Positions 1 through 12,900 of a stretch of DNA of 64,000 nt are shown here, piece after piece. Source of the DNA: Euryodendron excelsum (lineage: Eukaryota; Streptophyta; Magnoliopsida; Ericales; Pentaphylacaceae); the NCBI GenBank assembly GCA_033060915.1, contig CM065378.1:9727001-9791000 (forward strand), given 5' to 3'. Both the position numbers and the translations under genes were made by a program. The number at the start of each line of letters is the position of its first letter. Positions within the stretch are counted from its first letter, which is position 1. The notes beneath the pieces are model-generated. The model saw only the letters and a list, made by a program, of their open reading frames with translations. It had not been told where the DNA came from and made no database searches.

Positions 1-137
1 AGAGTAACCTTACAATTTACCTCTGATAAGTTTTATCTTATTTAAGCTCTACCCTTGTCACTCTGGAGATAACGGACGGGTCTCTATATAAGAGATGCTT
101 GCTCTCTTATCAGATACTTTTACTTCACATACTGTAC

Positions 138-138
<1 letters not shown>

Positions 139-184
<46 letters not shown>
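139..184. repeat. (TC)n microsatellite
   Basis: An uninterrupted CT/TC dinucleotide run of about 46 bases. It lies in the presumed last visible intron of the PERK gene. Expected to vary in length between individuals. Confidence 0.95.
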
Positions 185-187
<3 letters not shown>

Positions 188-602
188 TGTTGGGCTGTTT
201 CAACCCACCGAGTAATCACCATAGGCTTTCCAGTGCCATCTAATGTCCTTTGTGGATCCTGAGTGACTCATTGCAACCCCTCTAATCCATTTTACATCAT
301 GTAATGAGCATATTTGACAAGAGATCACTAAGTCACAAAAGGATAATGTTAATGAACCTTATATTTTGGGTAGGAAGCCAAGAAGCCAAGAAGCCAAGAG
401 CCAAGAGGGCACTTATATGCTCCTAGGTGAGATAACAGCCCAAGTATAATTAGCGAGGTCTTCAATGAGAGAACAGCTTAGACCTTGGCTGGTTAATCAA
501 TTCCAATTTCTTTACAGGTTTAGTGGATCAAATTGAAATGGAAATTTAAAATATTCCTTAAATCTGTTTGTTTTCTTTTAAATTTACGATACCAAAATTC
601 AG

Positions 603-764
603 GACCAAAAGTACAGATCTCTTGCTGTGTTAAGGCTCATGGCTGAACATGCTGCTTTTAGTAATTGAGATCTGGAAAAGAAATACAAATATCTCCATAT
701 GGCCCTTCATCTCATATTCCGAGAGGGGCTCACCTCACTTGATTTCTGTAAACTACATGGTATA
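603..764 (+). pseudogene. decayed coding-like fragment opposite the PERK gene
   Basis: Read on the plus strand from 603, one frame gives 54 codons of protein-like sequence interrupted only by a TGA at 666-668. It starts DQKYRSLAVLRLMAEHAAF, continues after the stop with DLEKKYKYLHMALHLIFREG, and ends at TAA 765-767. The charged and hydrophobic spacing looks like a helical protein, and an AG acceptor-like base pair precedes it. A second short acceptor-bounded reading frame lies at about 1317-1413. I do not recognise the family. It could be a gene fragment carried in by a transposon, a broken neighbouring gene on the opposite strand, or chance; the in-frame stop argues against a functional exon. 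Confidence 0.35.
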
Positions 765-2163
765 TAATTTGTTTGGGTTTGCTATTGTTCAGAAGTATAG
801 TACACATGTTTGATCACATTCTAGATTTGAAGAACTAAGCATTAGTGATTAGCATCTGAATTTTCCAGAACTTCATTATAAAGAATTCCTTTAGCAAAGA
901 TCAAAATTTCGTTTCAAGAGGTCATTTCGGTTGGCTCGGAAATAGAAACGTTTCATAAACATTTCGGAAATGTTTCGAAATGTTTTGGAAATATTTCAAA
1001 AGTAAAAAATATTAAAATAGTAAAATACAATCTTTTGTATAAAAATTGTACAACTTTTATAAAAATTTTAAATTCCGGTTAGTACAACTTATTGTTTAGG
1101 CATATAGCATTGTGTTTTGGAGCATTTTTCTATGTTTCAGTGTGTTTTGATTGTAATAATAGTATTTCGTTATTTTACTAGTGTTTCGTTTCGGTCCCTT
1201 AGGAAATGGAAACATTTCAGCCGTTTCGGTGGGAAAAAATGGAAATTTTGTTCCTTGTCCTTTAGAGAATCAGTGGATTTCTTTGTATATTTAGCCTTTG
1301 CTTGTAAACTCTTCCACACAGGAAAAAGAAACCAAGTTTGACGAGAACTTAGAACTTCCTACGAGTTTCCACATCAGAAGTATGGTTTTAGAGCAACAGC
1401 AGCCCTGTCTTGCTTAGATAAAAGAGTTCACCTTTTATTGCCACTTCTTCATCTAGAGTCCCACAGAAGTGTTGTGCAAATTTTATGTGATCCTTTGCTA
1501 CCAACATTAACTGCGTGTGCCATAAGATAAGGAAAAGAATGAGCACAGGATCGTACCGGTATCGACTAGGAAGCATGGACACTTCTAAAGAAGGTGTTGT
1601 GTCCGTGTCGGACACTTGTCGGACACACATACTCCTCTGGCATGCCAATTGACGTGTCCTAAATTTTTGTTTATGTATTTTTCAATGGACACTCTCAGGA
1701 CACCAAAGAGACACGTATCCATCACTTAACACATATAAAACAAATTGCAAGTTTAAAGTGTAAACTTGTTTTCATCATGTTTTAATTTAAATGATGATTA
1801 AATTATGGATTGAAAGGTGTTTCCATATTGAATTAGTATTTTTTTTATATGTTTGATGGTTTTTGGATATTACTTTCATAGATAAAGCAAATAAAATATC
1901 TAAGAACTATATTTTTTGTCGTATCCCCACCCTGTTCGTGTCCTCATTTTTTAAAAATTGCTGTGTCCCATGTCATTTAGGCTATCAAGCTCATACCTGA
2001 TGACACTGTTTTAAAGAAGGGACAACATTGGCCAAATAGATATGCAAAATGTATCACTAATTCATGCATTTTAGATATAAAAGTAGTAAGTTAAAATTTG
2101 GTTAAGGTAATTGGTGGTTGTAAAAGAAAAATTATGGCCAGGCTCATAATTCCTTAAACTTAC

Positions 2164-5100
2164 CCATTCAACCAGACTCTCCTCTCCCAAGGGTTGAGAT
2201 GGATCCACAGGCTTGCGTCCAGTAATTAGCTCCAGAAGAACAACTCCAAATGAAAAAACGTCAGATTTCTCAGTCAATTTGCCACTTGATGCATATTCAG
2301 GAGCCATGTATCTGAAAACAAAACAATTCAAATATTTAGAAACATGTCCCTTAAAATCCCTGAGGGTGGTTATCCAGACCAATCATACTTTGGGATTGCC
2401 TACCCAAAGGTACCCATGACGCGTGTGGTTATATGTGTATTTGCATCAAGAGCTAATTTAGCAAGCCCAAAATCAGAAACCTGTAAATTGAAAAACAGGA
2501 ATTGTGAAACTATATTCTATAGAACAAGAGCATTACAAAATTGAAAATTGTGAAAAATACACAAACCTGAGCATCAAAGTTGTTATCTAACAGAATATTT
2601 GATGACTTAATATCCCTGTGAATGATCCGAGGATGGCCTGTCATGCAAATAGAAATTAATATGCAATCATCAATAGAAAAGGGAAGCTCTTCAAAGGAAA
2701 CATGCTCCCAAGTTTACAGTGGCAGAATAATGCACATATAAGGAAATGACACATGCTATCAGAATTTTATTTTCTGAAATTTGATGTTAGTATTCAATAG
2801 ACAAAAATAAGGCCCACCATTGATCACGATGACGGCATGTGAATAATCATATTCCTTCATGAGTCATGACATAATTTTCTCAAATGAGAAGCAACTGACA
2901 AAGAGGAAACTTCGAAATTATGAGCTCAGAGGCAAGATCATGACATTTTTAGAAATAAGAATAGAAAACATGCCACTTTTATTTGCCGAAACAAATCATC
3001 TTAATATTTGAAATAATAAGAACATTGATGGTTTCATCCCTTCTCTCATTCCATATTGGGATTTAACCCAGGGAAGCTATTTTTGTTCCACAATCAACGC
3101 AGAGTTGAAATATTTTGACATATGATTGAATGATAATGCATGGTTTAAACCAAAACACCAATCTGTATGTGATCATGATTCTGATATTTGGTCTTGAAGT
3201 TTCTTTCTTTTTTGTTGGACTTCTTTTTGGAAGTTAAAATGTTGAAATTATACACTCATCAAATTAAGAAAATGAGGAATATAGACAATTACAATCTTCA
3301 TGGAGATAAGCAATTCCACGAGCTGCACCAGCAGCGATCTTCACACGTGTCACCCAATCCATAACTGGCCTACTTTCTCCTACAAAATGCAAGGAACAAC
3401 AACCAACATTAGTCAGCCACTATGACAAACCAAGCATTCACATATCAAAAATGAAAATGTACCATGAAGATGCAAGTAAAGGGTATTGTTAGGGACATAG
3501 TCATAGACAAGCAGCCTTTTGTTTTCAGAGACACAGTAACCCACTAGTGAAACCAAATGACGATGGTGGATGCGACTAATAATCTCCACTTCAGCTTTAA
3601 ATTCTCGCTCCCCCTGTCCCCCACCAATCTTTAGCTGCTTTACTGCTACCTCTCTCCCATCTGCTAGGTATCCTTTGTACACAGAACCAAATCCACCTTC
3701 ACCTAGAAGATTCTGGGCTGAAAACCCATTTGTGGCCTTAACTAGTTCTTCATAAGTAAACCATGATCTTGAATTGCCTAATCCACCTGGCTCCGAGGGT
3801 GAATAAACATAACCACTGCCAGAACTACTTCCAAATTGGGCCGCTGTTGCCTGTGCCTTTAATAAGTCAGAATCTGGACACAAATTGCAAACCTCCATAA
3901 GTTTCATTTCAAAGGCCTCAAGCATGTATTCAATATGCATTGTGTGCAAACATGCCCAAGAATATGATCAACAACTAGCTTATAGAGATTGGTCAATAAA
4001 TTTAGGCCTACTCTAGTGTCTTTTGCAGTTGATACTAATCATGGTCTCTAAGTTCATGGTACAGCCAACCATACCTCGGCTGAATCAGAAGATTGGAAAA
4101 CAATACACCAAAACTGAACATTTGTTGTGTAAAACATTCTCAACAAGCTAAAGATAAGAACCAAAAACAGGTACATACACATGAACATGCTGAAGGAACA
4201 ATTTCAGTATACATGCTGAAGAGAGAGGAAGGAAAAGCATAACATGCTGAAGGAACAATTTAAATATATAACATTGTTTCATAAAATACCTGATTTTGCA
4301 GAAGAGCCCACCGAGGTTGGCATAACATGGCCACCATTGAGTCCTGAAACCTTTTTCTTCTGCCTCCTTATGCACCAGGCAGCAGTCCCGATGAGACTAA
4401 GCAGAATGAAACCTAGTACTAAACCAATCACCACTGCACCTCCTGTACCAAGGCCGCCATTACCTGTGGAATTTGATTTCTCTGGTGCACTGGCACTAGA
4501 ATTGGTGTTGGTTGGATTACCTGGAGGTGCAACTGGAACTTGAGAAGGGGGAGAAGGGGAGGGCGGAGACAGAAGTGAGGGAGGAGGTGGCGATAGATGT
4601 ATTATGGGTGATGGTGGTGGTGATTTGGGAGGAGAATTGGAGGAAGGTGGAGAAACTGGTGGAGAACCAGATGGAGTAAGCCCAGGAGGCGGGGGTGATG
4701 TACTGGGTGGAACAGATGCTGGTGGAGGAGGTGAATTTGCAGGTGGGTTTGATGCTGCTGGTGGAGGTGAATTTTGGGGTGGTTTAGATACTGGTGGTGG
4801 GGGTGAACTTTCGGGTGGCTTTGATGACGGTGGAGGAGGAGAATTTCCAGGAGGCCGTGATGATGGAGGCGGGGGTGAACTTGCTGGTGGTTTTGGAGAA
4901 TTTCCAGGAGGCTGTGATGATGGAGGAGGGGGTAAACTTGCTGGTGGTTTTGGAGAATTTCCAGGAGGCTGTGATGATGGAGGTGGGGGTGAACTTGCTG
5001 GTGGTTTTGATGGGGGTGGAGGAGGTGAATTCCTTGGGGGTTTTGATGGTGGTGGTAGAGGTGAACTTACTGGAGGATTAGATGATGGGGGCGGAGGTGA

Positions 5101-5550
5101 ACTAGCCGGTGGGTTAGCTGATGGAGGTGGGGGCGAACTAACTGGTGGATCAGATGATGGAGGAGGAGGTGAACTTGTTGGTGGATTTGTTAATGGTGGT
5201 GGTGGAGAATTGGAGGATGGAGGAGGAACATTGGCTGGAGGAGGTGATGTTTTAGGTGCCAATGACGATGAACTCCCACCAGTAGGAGGTGGTGAAGCCA
5301 CGGGGGATTGTGGTGGCGGAGGCGATAGTGAGGCTGGAGGTGGAGATGTCATGTTAGTGGTAGGAGGAGATTGAGGTGGTGGGGATGGAGTAGAAGGAGT
5401 TGCAGGGTCTGGTGGATTTGCATTGGGCTGAGAAGTTGGAGAAGTTGTAGGAGGGGCTGGTGGAGGAGAGGAAGGCTGCGGTGGTGGAGGGAAGGATGCC
5501 GGTGAGGCAGCAGCGGGTGAAGAATTTGGAGATGGTGAAGCAGTTGCCAT
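2164..5550 (-). CDS. PERK: proline-rich extensin-like receptor kinase (PERK), 3' end not in window
   Basis: Plasma-membrane receptor-like serine/threonine kinase thought to couple the cell wall to signalling. Six exons with canonical GT/AG borders join in frame: 5550-4290, 3873-3463, 3379-3293, 2637-2567, 2480-2404, 2311-2164, giving 685 codons. Exon 1 starts at ATG 5550 (MATASPSP) and encodes an extracellular domain of SPPPP/SSxPPxSSPPPP repeats to about residue 350. A single membrane span follows at about 372-392 ([17 protein letters not shown]), then a basic stop-transfer RRQKKK. The kinase has glycine loop GEGGFGSV (478-485), VAVK Lys499, HRD Asp595, Asn600, DFG Asp613 and APE 639-641. 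All catalytic residues are present. The usual C-terminal lobe after EW (685) is missing: it lies beyond the left edge or the gene is truncated. Closest in sequence to the PERK8/9/10/13 group. Confidence 0.9.
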
Positions 5551-6344
5551 TTAATCGGCAAGCAATGGATAAAAAAACACAATGGCAATATAGCATCATG
5601 AAAATCTCCAAGCATCCATCATAACTTTACAAGATTCCCATGGTTGCCGTGCAAAAAGCAAAACCACAATGACTCATTTCAATTTTTAGGCAAAACCGAA
5701 ATCTCTAAACAATCACTCAGCTAATTTCCCAGTTGCCACAATTTACAACTCCAACTCTGACTTTCATCGAACAGCTTACTCAAAATTTACAAATAGAATA
5801 CCATCCAGAATCAGTAATCAACTGCCATATGAGCAACAATGGAAATTTTTGAAGCTTTCACGAAGTTTACACAGAACCCACACGGCTAATGCCCTAAGCC
5901 AGTACCCAGGAATTAAACTCGGCTCATTCCTTAGAACTGTGCCCAATAATCAATTATAGTCAGGCAAAACCAAATGGCCCATATCACCAAACTTCACCAA
6001 CCAAGCACAATTCATCTCCAGCTGCAATCACAAAACCCTTTCCAGAGCAAAACCCAGATCACCAAACACTTATAGAGCAAAACCCAAATCACTGATCAAG
6101 TTGAGAGCAAGAACCCGTTAACCCAGATCAGTGAACAGGGTTGCAGCAAGAACCCAAATCAGCAAACACGTTTTGGGCAAAACCAAAACTCCCAAATTTA
6201 GCTAAAATTGTTAAAGAACTCAATGATGTTTCAAGTAACGCTGAAAATTCATATACAGACACCGACACGCCAAATGCAAACAAAATCATCGTCCAAATGC
6301 CATAGAAGACAACCCAAAATGCCAAAATTCCCAGAAACCTTTAC

Positions 6345-6566
6345 CTTTCTCTCTCCGGAATCAACAATTTCTTAAATTCCAGTCAATCTTTCTTCATATT
6401 CTCGGAAGAAGCTTGTCCAGTCTCGGAAAGGTCTAGCCAAAATACACGGTAACCGGGTCGCAAATCCAAAGCCAAGTGATTGCGACCTCAAGGATAAACT
6501 TTTTCCATTTGAACATGCAAAGAGAAAGAATGTGTTTGATTTCTATGCATTATATATATATATACA
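6345..6566 (-). promoter_or_regulatory. probable PERK leader exon and TATA tract
   Basis: On the minus strand a TATATATA tract at about 6548-6566 lies 200 bases before a good splice donor (AAAG/GTAAAG at 6345/6344). This fits a 5' UTR exon followed by a leader intron of roughly 800 bases before the ATG at 5550. The acceptor could not be placed with confidence, so the leader structure is inference. Confidence 0.3.
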
Positions 6567-6599
6567 AACATATATAATATAATATCATAACATCGTTAT

Positions 6600-7820
6600 C
6601 ATCATGGTGGTCATAGACACGTACAGATGTTGGATTGGTTTTGATCCTATTTAACGTCAACTCGATATAATAGAAGGCTAAGAGAGGTGCGCGACGTAGA
6701 GGCTATGCTGATTGTCAGCGCTTATTATCCAAGGATTTTTCTCTGTTTCGCCATTATTGCTTTCAATCCGTGGTTTCAAAGCTGTACAAAATTTTGAATT
6801 TTCCACCTCGCTAATTCTTAGTCGTTAATGCTGTCCTGGCCCTTGTCTGTTCCTTGTCCGTCTTCTTTTCCCTTCTTGTTTTTAAAATTTATTTTATATA
6901 ATATCTTTTATTTATATATACATATGTATTATTTATTTAGTTTTTTTTGCTATGCCAAGAGTGTCTGATCATGTGCAATTCGACTACTCTCCTTTTTAGC
7001 TTGATTGAAAGCAGTTTATTCATGCCAAAATTAGAGAATTGAGAAAGATAAATTTCTATCGGATCTCAAATAATTGTTAAGTTTTAAATTCCATACATCT
7101 AGATTTAAAACTCGTCTCTATTTTCACTAGGTTACCCTCAAAATTTCTTTGTTATTTGCTTTCAATTCTACAATCTGTACAGATTCAATATTCAAGTTAA
7201 TATTCAACTATTGCTTCAATTTCAATCACATGGCCGTAAAATTTGAATATTTGATCCAATCTATTTAAAATTATTTTCTCTCTCTCCATAATTCCACTAT
7301 TTGTGACAAGTCTCGCGTAAGACTTGTGAATATTCAAATCAACTTATCTGTCATGTATGTTTCACAGTCGCATAAGGTAATTTTTATATTAAGTCATCAT
7401 ATATAATTACTTTTTATTTATTCTATTTTTTAAATAAGATAATGAGCCTTACTTTAAAATTGAACATAAAATGATGATTTTATTTCTAGTTTTACTAAAC
7501 ATTTTGGGTCAAATTATAGTTTGTTCGAAGACAAAAAGACTGTATTTAATTGCATTTGCATGTAATCAATGAAAGCCATTTAATGACATTGGCATTATTT
7601 TTTTATTTATTTTTTATAGCTGATGAATTCGAACCTTGGTATCAGTTCTATAAATTGCTTATTTTTCAAGACCAGCAATCAGGAACTGGTTTTGGAAGGT
7701 TAGAACAGAAATTTTAGTTTTTGACCATATAGGCAAAAGGAGTAGTCAAGGCGCATTAAAGTACATCGATTTCTTACTTGTGCAGAGGAATTATTTATTG
7801 ACAACTTTGACAACTTATAA
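6600..7820. other. intergenic, no gene seen
   Basis: AT-rich spacer upstream of the PERK gene. No reading frame with recognisable protein similarity and no element ends were identified. Confidence 0.6.
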
Positions 7821-9899
7821 GAGTTTTTTCTCAAAATAAGATATTTTTTAAACTACTGAATTTTAAAAGATAATTTTTATAATAAAATAAAACATAATTT
7901 TAATTTTAAATTATGTTTTTTAAATGATTTCATAGAATTTGTGTGGTAAGAGAAAACGTAATTTCAAACTTTGAAATTGCGTTTTCTGTCAACAGAGAGA
8001 AAGAAAGAGGAAAGAAAGGAGAGAGAGAGTGAGAGAGAAAAAAAAAAAAAGGAGAGGGAGGGGAGTAAATTGCGGCTCGGTCTCTCTACTGCCCTCTCTC
8101 TCCTTCTCTCTTTACTGCCTTCTTTCTCTCCTTTTCTCTCTCACTCTCTCTCTTCTCTCATTTTTATTTTTATTTTATAATATTTTAAAAATAAAAAAAA
8201 ATATGATCAGATCTGTCTTTAATTTTATACTTAATATTTCTAACCTCGTTTTGTTTGGCTAAAAAAATTTATTTTATGAGTTTTTAAGATAATTTTCACA
8301 TATACATAAAACATGTATTAATACTATAATACTTTTATACTGAAACATCAAGTATAGAATTAAAAACAGATCCGATCACATTTTTCATTTTATAAAAATT
8401 GTACATAAAACTATAATACTTATAAAAATTTTATTATTTTTATTTAAAATTTTTTAAAAAATAAAATAAAAAACTATAATACTTTTTTGACCTTGTTTTG
8501 TTTGGCTAAAAAACCGATGACATTTTTTAATTTATTTTTAAAATTTTTTAAAATAAAAATAAAAATTTTAAAAATATTATAGGTTTTATGTACAATTTTT
8601 ATAAAAAAAAAAATGTGATCGGATCTTTCTTTAATTCCACACCTAATGTTTCAGTACAAAAAGTATTATAATATTATAGTTTTAGTACATGTTTTATGTA
8701 TTTGTAAAAATTGTCTTGAAAATTTAAAAATAAACTTTTTTTAGCCAAATAAAACGAGATTAAAAACAACAAGTGTGGAATTAAAGACAGATTCAATTAT
8801 ATTTTTTATTTTATTTTTTAAAATTTTTAAAATAAAATAATAAAATTTTTAAAAGTATTATAATTTTATGTATAATTTTTATAAAATAAAAATGGGAGAA
8901 GAGAGAGGTTGAGAGAGAGAAAAGGAGAGAGAGGGGAGTAGAGAGAGAGCCGCAATTGCGCTCCTTTTCTCTCTCTTGCGGCTCTCTCTCTCTTCCCTCT
9001 TTTGTTCTCTCTTTGTAGAGAAAACGCAATTTTAAACCGCGTTTTCAATTGCTTTCTCCAATTTTGGATTATGTTTTTAAATAAAACATAATAAAAAATT
9101 AAATTTTATTTTGCTGTAAAAATTATTTTTTAAAATTCAGTAACCTTGTTTTGTTTGGCTAAAAAACCAATCACATTTTTTTATTTATTTTTTAAAATTT
9201 TGAAAATAAAAATAATGAAAATTTTAAAAGTATTATAGTTTTATGTATAATTTTTATAGAATAAAAAATGTGATCGGTTCTTTTTTTAATTTCACACTTG
9301 ATGTTTCAGTACGAAAAGTATTATAATATTAAAGTTTTAGTACATGTTTTATGCATCTGTAAAAATTATCTTAAAAATTTTAAAATAAATTTTTTTAGCT
9401 AAATAAAACGAGTTAAGAACAACAAGTGTGGAATTAAAGACAAATTTAATTATATATTTTATTTTATTTTTAAAAATTTTTAAAATAAAATAATAAAAAA
9501 ATTTAAAATATTATAATTTTATGTATAATTTTTATAAAATAAAAATAAGAGAGGAGAGAAAGTGAGGGAGAGAAAAGGAGAGAGAGGGTAGTAGAGAGAG
9601 AGGGGGAGTAGAGAGCCGCAATTGTGCTTCTTTGCTTTCTCTCATTCTCTCTTTCTTTCTCTATCTCTTGCGGCTCTCTCTCTACTCCCCTCTCTCTCTT
9701 CTCTTTTTCTTTGTCCCTATTTAGACAGAACGCAATTTTAAACTGCGTTTTCCATCACTTTCTCCACCAACTTCAGAAAACACAATTTTTTATTATGTTT
9801 TTAAATAAAACACACTAAAAAATTACGTTTTATTTTATTGTAAAAATTATCTTTTAAAATTTAGCATTTAAAAAATACCTTATTTTGAAAAAAAAACTC
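7821..9899. mobile_element. Mutator-like (long-TIR) non-autonomous element
   Basis: The two ends are long inverted repeats of more than 100 bases: the left end begins GAGTTTTTTCTCAAAATAAG and the right end is its near complement ending CTTATTTTGAAAAAAAAACTC, and similarity continues inward. The flanks CAACTTATAA (7811-7820) and CATCTCATAA (9900-9909) match at 8 of 10 positions, as expected for an old 9-11 bp Mutator-type target duplication. There is no transposase. The interior holds two copies of a unit of about 645 bases, each with a GA/CT hairpin around GCCGCAATTGCG, and a third partial copy near the left end. Reading frames here are low-complexity GA/CT translations. Confidence 0.65.
8497..9790. 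repeat. two tandem 645-bp subrepeats inside the Mutator-like element
   Basis: Both copies open with ACCTTGTTTTGTTTGGCTAA (8497 and 9143). Both then carry the same series: the AAAATTTT tract, GTGATCGG, GTTTCAGTAC, the GA-rich palindrome and GAAAACGCAATTTTAAA. A degenerate opening also occurs near 8242. Confidence 0.7.
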
Positions 9900-9909
9900 C
9901 ATCTCATAA

Positions 9910-12900
9910 CGATGTTTGTCCCACATATAACTAGAAAGATTGGAATCTTTACAAAAGGCTTATAAAACTTTCGTCTCAATTCATATTTAGCCACGAGTGA
10001 TCTACATTTGTGATCTCATATATTTTGCTTCTCTAATATTTTATTGAGTTTCTCATCATCTTTTTACAAAAAGTCGCTCCGTAAGTTAATTCAAATATTT
10101 CTGACCGCATAGTGGTACCCTTGCTAAATAAAAAGTTAGCATGGGTTGGTATGGACACAATTTTGCTACAGTCATGGCTTATGTGGTCATGTTCATTATG
10201 GAAATCCATGTTTTTGTAAAATTATAGTAATACTAATGATGTGTCTCGTTATAAAGATGACATATACCAAACACTAATATAAGTAATCTTAGTCATGTGA
10301 TTTTACAAAATAATTTCATGATCAGAATACTTCCTAAAAGTTACAAAAAAATTTTGGAGAATCAAATGGTTAAAATTCTTCGATGAAAGTGAGTTATTTA
10401 AGATTGATATATGTGGACAATTTCTGTATAACTGTAAGTCGTGATTTTTATCATAAACTTAAAAAAAAAAAAAAAACTCACGTAGGAAAATCCTAATGTT
10501 GACAGCACCAAAACACAGCTCCGGGTTGCGAGTATCTCGCGGCGTTGGATTACAACTAGCACACACAAATAGAAACACATTAGAATTGTCGGCACATTTG
10601 GACTTTTCTGATGGAACCCCTAGATTAAGCGAAGCTTTTTTTAATAATGGAATTCAAATTTGTTTTCATGGTTTTGTATTTTATTCGTGAATATTTGAGC
10701 ACAAATGCAGATTTAATCCCAACAAATTGAATGACGAACTTTAACTATTTTTTTTTTCAGTTATTCAATTGGGTTACATAATTTGAATTGAAACAATTTC
10801 GATTACTGTAATTTGTACGCATTTTAGTCGTGTAATATAAATATTTTGTGGTGATTATAGACTTTATAGTTGAAAATATTCTTATATTTTATTTTTTTGA
10901 TGATTTTGTTAGTGAGAAAATAATGGTACAACTCTCTCACAAACATACAACCAAATGGGTCCTTGAAACTTAGGAGTATAAGAAAATGACAAAAGCATTT
11001 TTTATTAAGTGGTGGAGCCTGGTTTCCAATTATTGTTGGATTTTGTTGCCAACCCGTGAATTTCAAACTGCAGTAGCAATTTATGAATGGTTCAAAAGTG
11101 GACCATAATACCAAACCTCAAGATATTCAGTATATCAAATGGGGTCGTATCATAAGTTAACAAAATAGATTCACATAAGTATTTTATAATATTTTTGTCT
11201 AGTACCATAAGGAATTTTTACAGTATTATTATCTTGTAATCTCAACCCTCGAATTAAAAAACAAAAAAAAAAAAAAAAATCCCCTAATCATTGGATGTGA
11301 ATCTTTGAAAAAATCGAGCTGATTTTGGTGAAAAAATATTATCGCAAACATGACCCGTAGATACCATTATGTGATCATATTTTATGGTAACTTATATTAC
11401 ATTGAATAATAATTATGATCAATTCAAATAATAACTATGGTCAATCCAAATGATAAGTAACCTCGTGTTCTTCGTACCCCTCACGGTAACGTAGTTTCAC
11501 ATTTAAAAGCTTTACACACGAAATGTTATATCAACTGTGCAGAAGTATGGAGAAAATGTGTCAATTAATGACATAATTTTGGGTAATCAAGATAAATACT
11601 CGCTTATTTCGTGTTATTTTATTAGTTCGTGATATCTTATTAACAAAATCTCTATGGTATCATTAAACTAAATAATTTCTAATATCAAATTCTACTAGTC
11701 TCCCATTAAAAAGTTTATTACCAAGACTTGACTTTTTTTTAGCTAACGAGATATTCAGGCTACCTTACTTGCACCTTCACTAATTTTAAGCAATCCCCCA
11801 TTCCACGTAAGCATGACCATTATCGGGTCAAAAAGGCCCAACTCTTAACCAACCCTTACTTTATTTTATTGTGTGCTAAGCCAGCTAGGTTGCAAAGTAA
11901 GATCCTCACAAGTGTAATAGTGAAGGATAGTCGTTGGCACAAAGTGCAATACCATAAAGTGCAAAAGGTTAACTGGCCCACCATCTTTTATTTTTTGCAA
12001 AGTTAATTGGTCCTCATTTAAAATAGCTAATTCGGTTCAGTTAAGCTTCTTTAATTTATACTTTTAGAACACGATGGTTTAGCAGGATGGAATAAAAGTG
12101 TCCAAGTATATTAAATAATTTAAATCTTTGAATTTACAAATTCAGTGGAATGAAATATTAGAGGAATTTAATTTTGATACACTATTAATATAATATATTT
12201 TTACATAAGAGGAATATCAAATTATGATACGTATCTTTTAAAGTTTAATTAAAACACAAAAAAACAATACTTATTGACACATATCATATTCTAATATTTT
12301 TTTTATGTAAAAAATCATTACATTATTAGTGTATCAAAATTAAACTAACTTGATATTACGACATCCAATTTTAAATTTTCATATTTATCTTACCACTTGG
12401 GAATTGGGATATTAAGTTTAGTGTATAGGGAATAAAATATTCGGACCGGATTACTCATCCTAAACCTTTTCTGCACAACCAAATACAAAAGAAATCCAGA
12501 CACGTAATTACTAATCCAATTCCGCAATTCTTGTCCCAATTTATGCGGAAGGAACTCTATTGTCATTGGGAGTTCTCTCTCTCTCTCTCTTCCTGGTTTC
12601 TTTTTACACTTTTCACTTTGCTTTTCTTGGCAAGTTATTGCTTTATTAAGAACTATTATATTAAGTTGGAGGGTGCTTTTTCTAAGAGCCCAATGATAGT
12701 CTTCAGACTTCACAAAAGCAAAGATGCAAACAATAGAGACCAAAGGCCATTTTTGTCAGCGAGTGTCGGTGCAATTAAAGTATGAGAGAGAGAGAGACAG
12801 AGAGGTGTGTAGACCACATTTTCTCTTCTAAGGTTAGCAGAATCGAAGGCCCCAAACACATGCTGCAACAAAAGTGCACTTAAATTCTCAATCCTAATGA

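Larger units (their letters stand above)
1..2163. other. last visible PERK intron or left-edge spacer
   Basis: The PERK exon ending at 2164 has a good GTAAGT donor, so this stretch should be intron. None of the expected downstream exons (the C-terminal kinase lobe) could be found here. It contains the TC microsatellite, the coding-like fragment, a stretch at about 900-1260 rich in GTTTCG/CGAAAC motifs, and a stretch at about 1590-1990 with repeated GTGTC/GGACAC motifs. The last two look like old mobile-element remnants but have no clear ends. Confidence 0.5.

Noticed and set aside
4604..5374. 256-codon glycine-rich open frame on the plus strand
   Set aside because: It is the complement of the PERK proline-rich repeats; GGN/CCN complementarity keeps it open.
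8029..9818. Several S/L/E/R-rich open frames
   Set aside because: Translations of GA/CT low-complexity sequence inside the Mutator-like element.
12390..12785. Two opposing frames of 117 and 84 codons
   Set aside because: No recognisable domain, an embedded CT run, overlap on opposite strands and no splice-supported extension.
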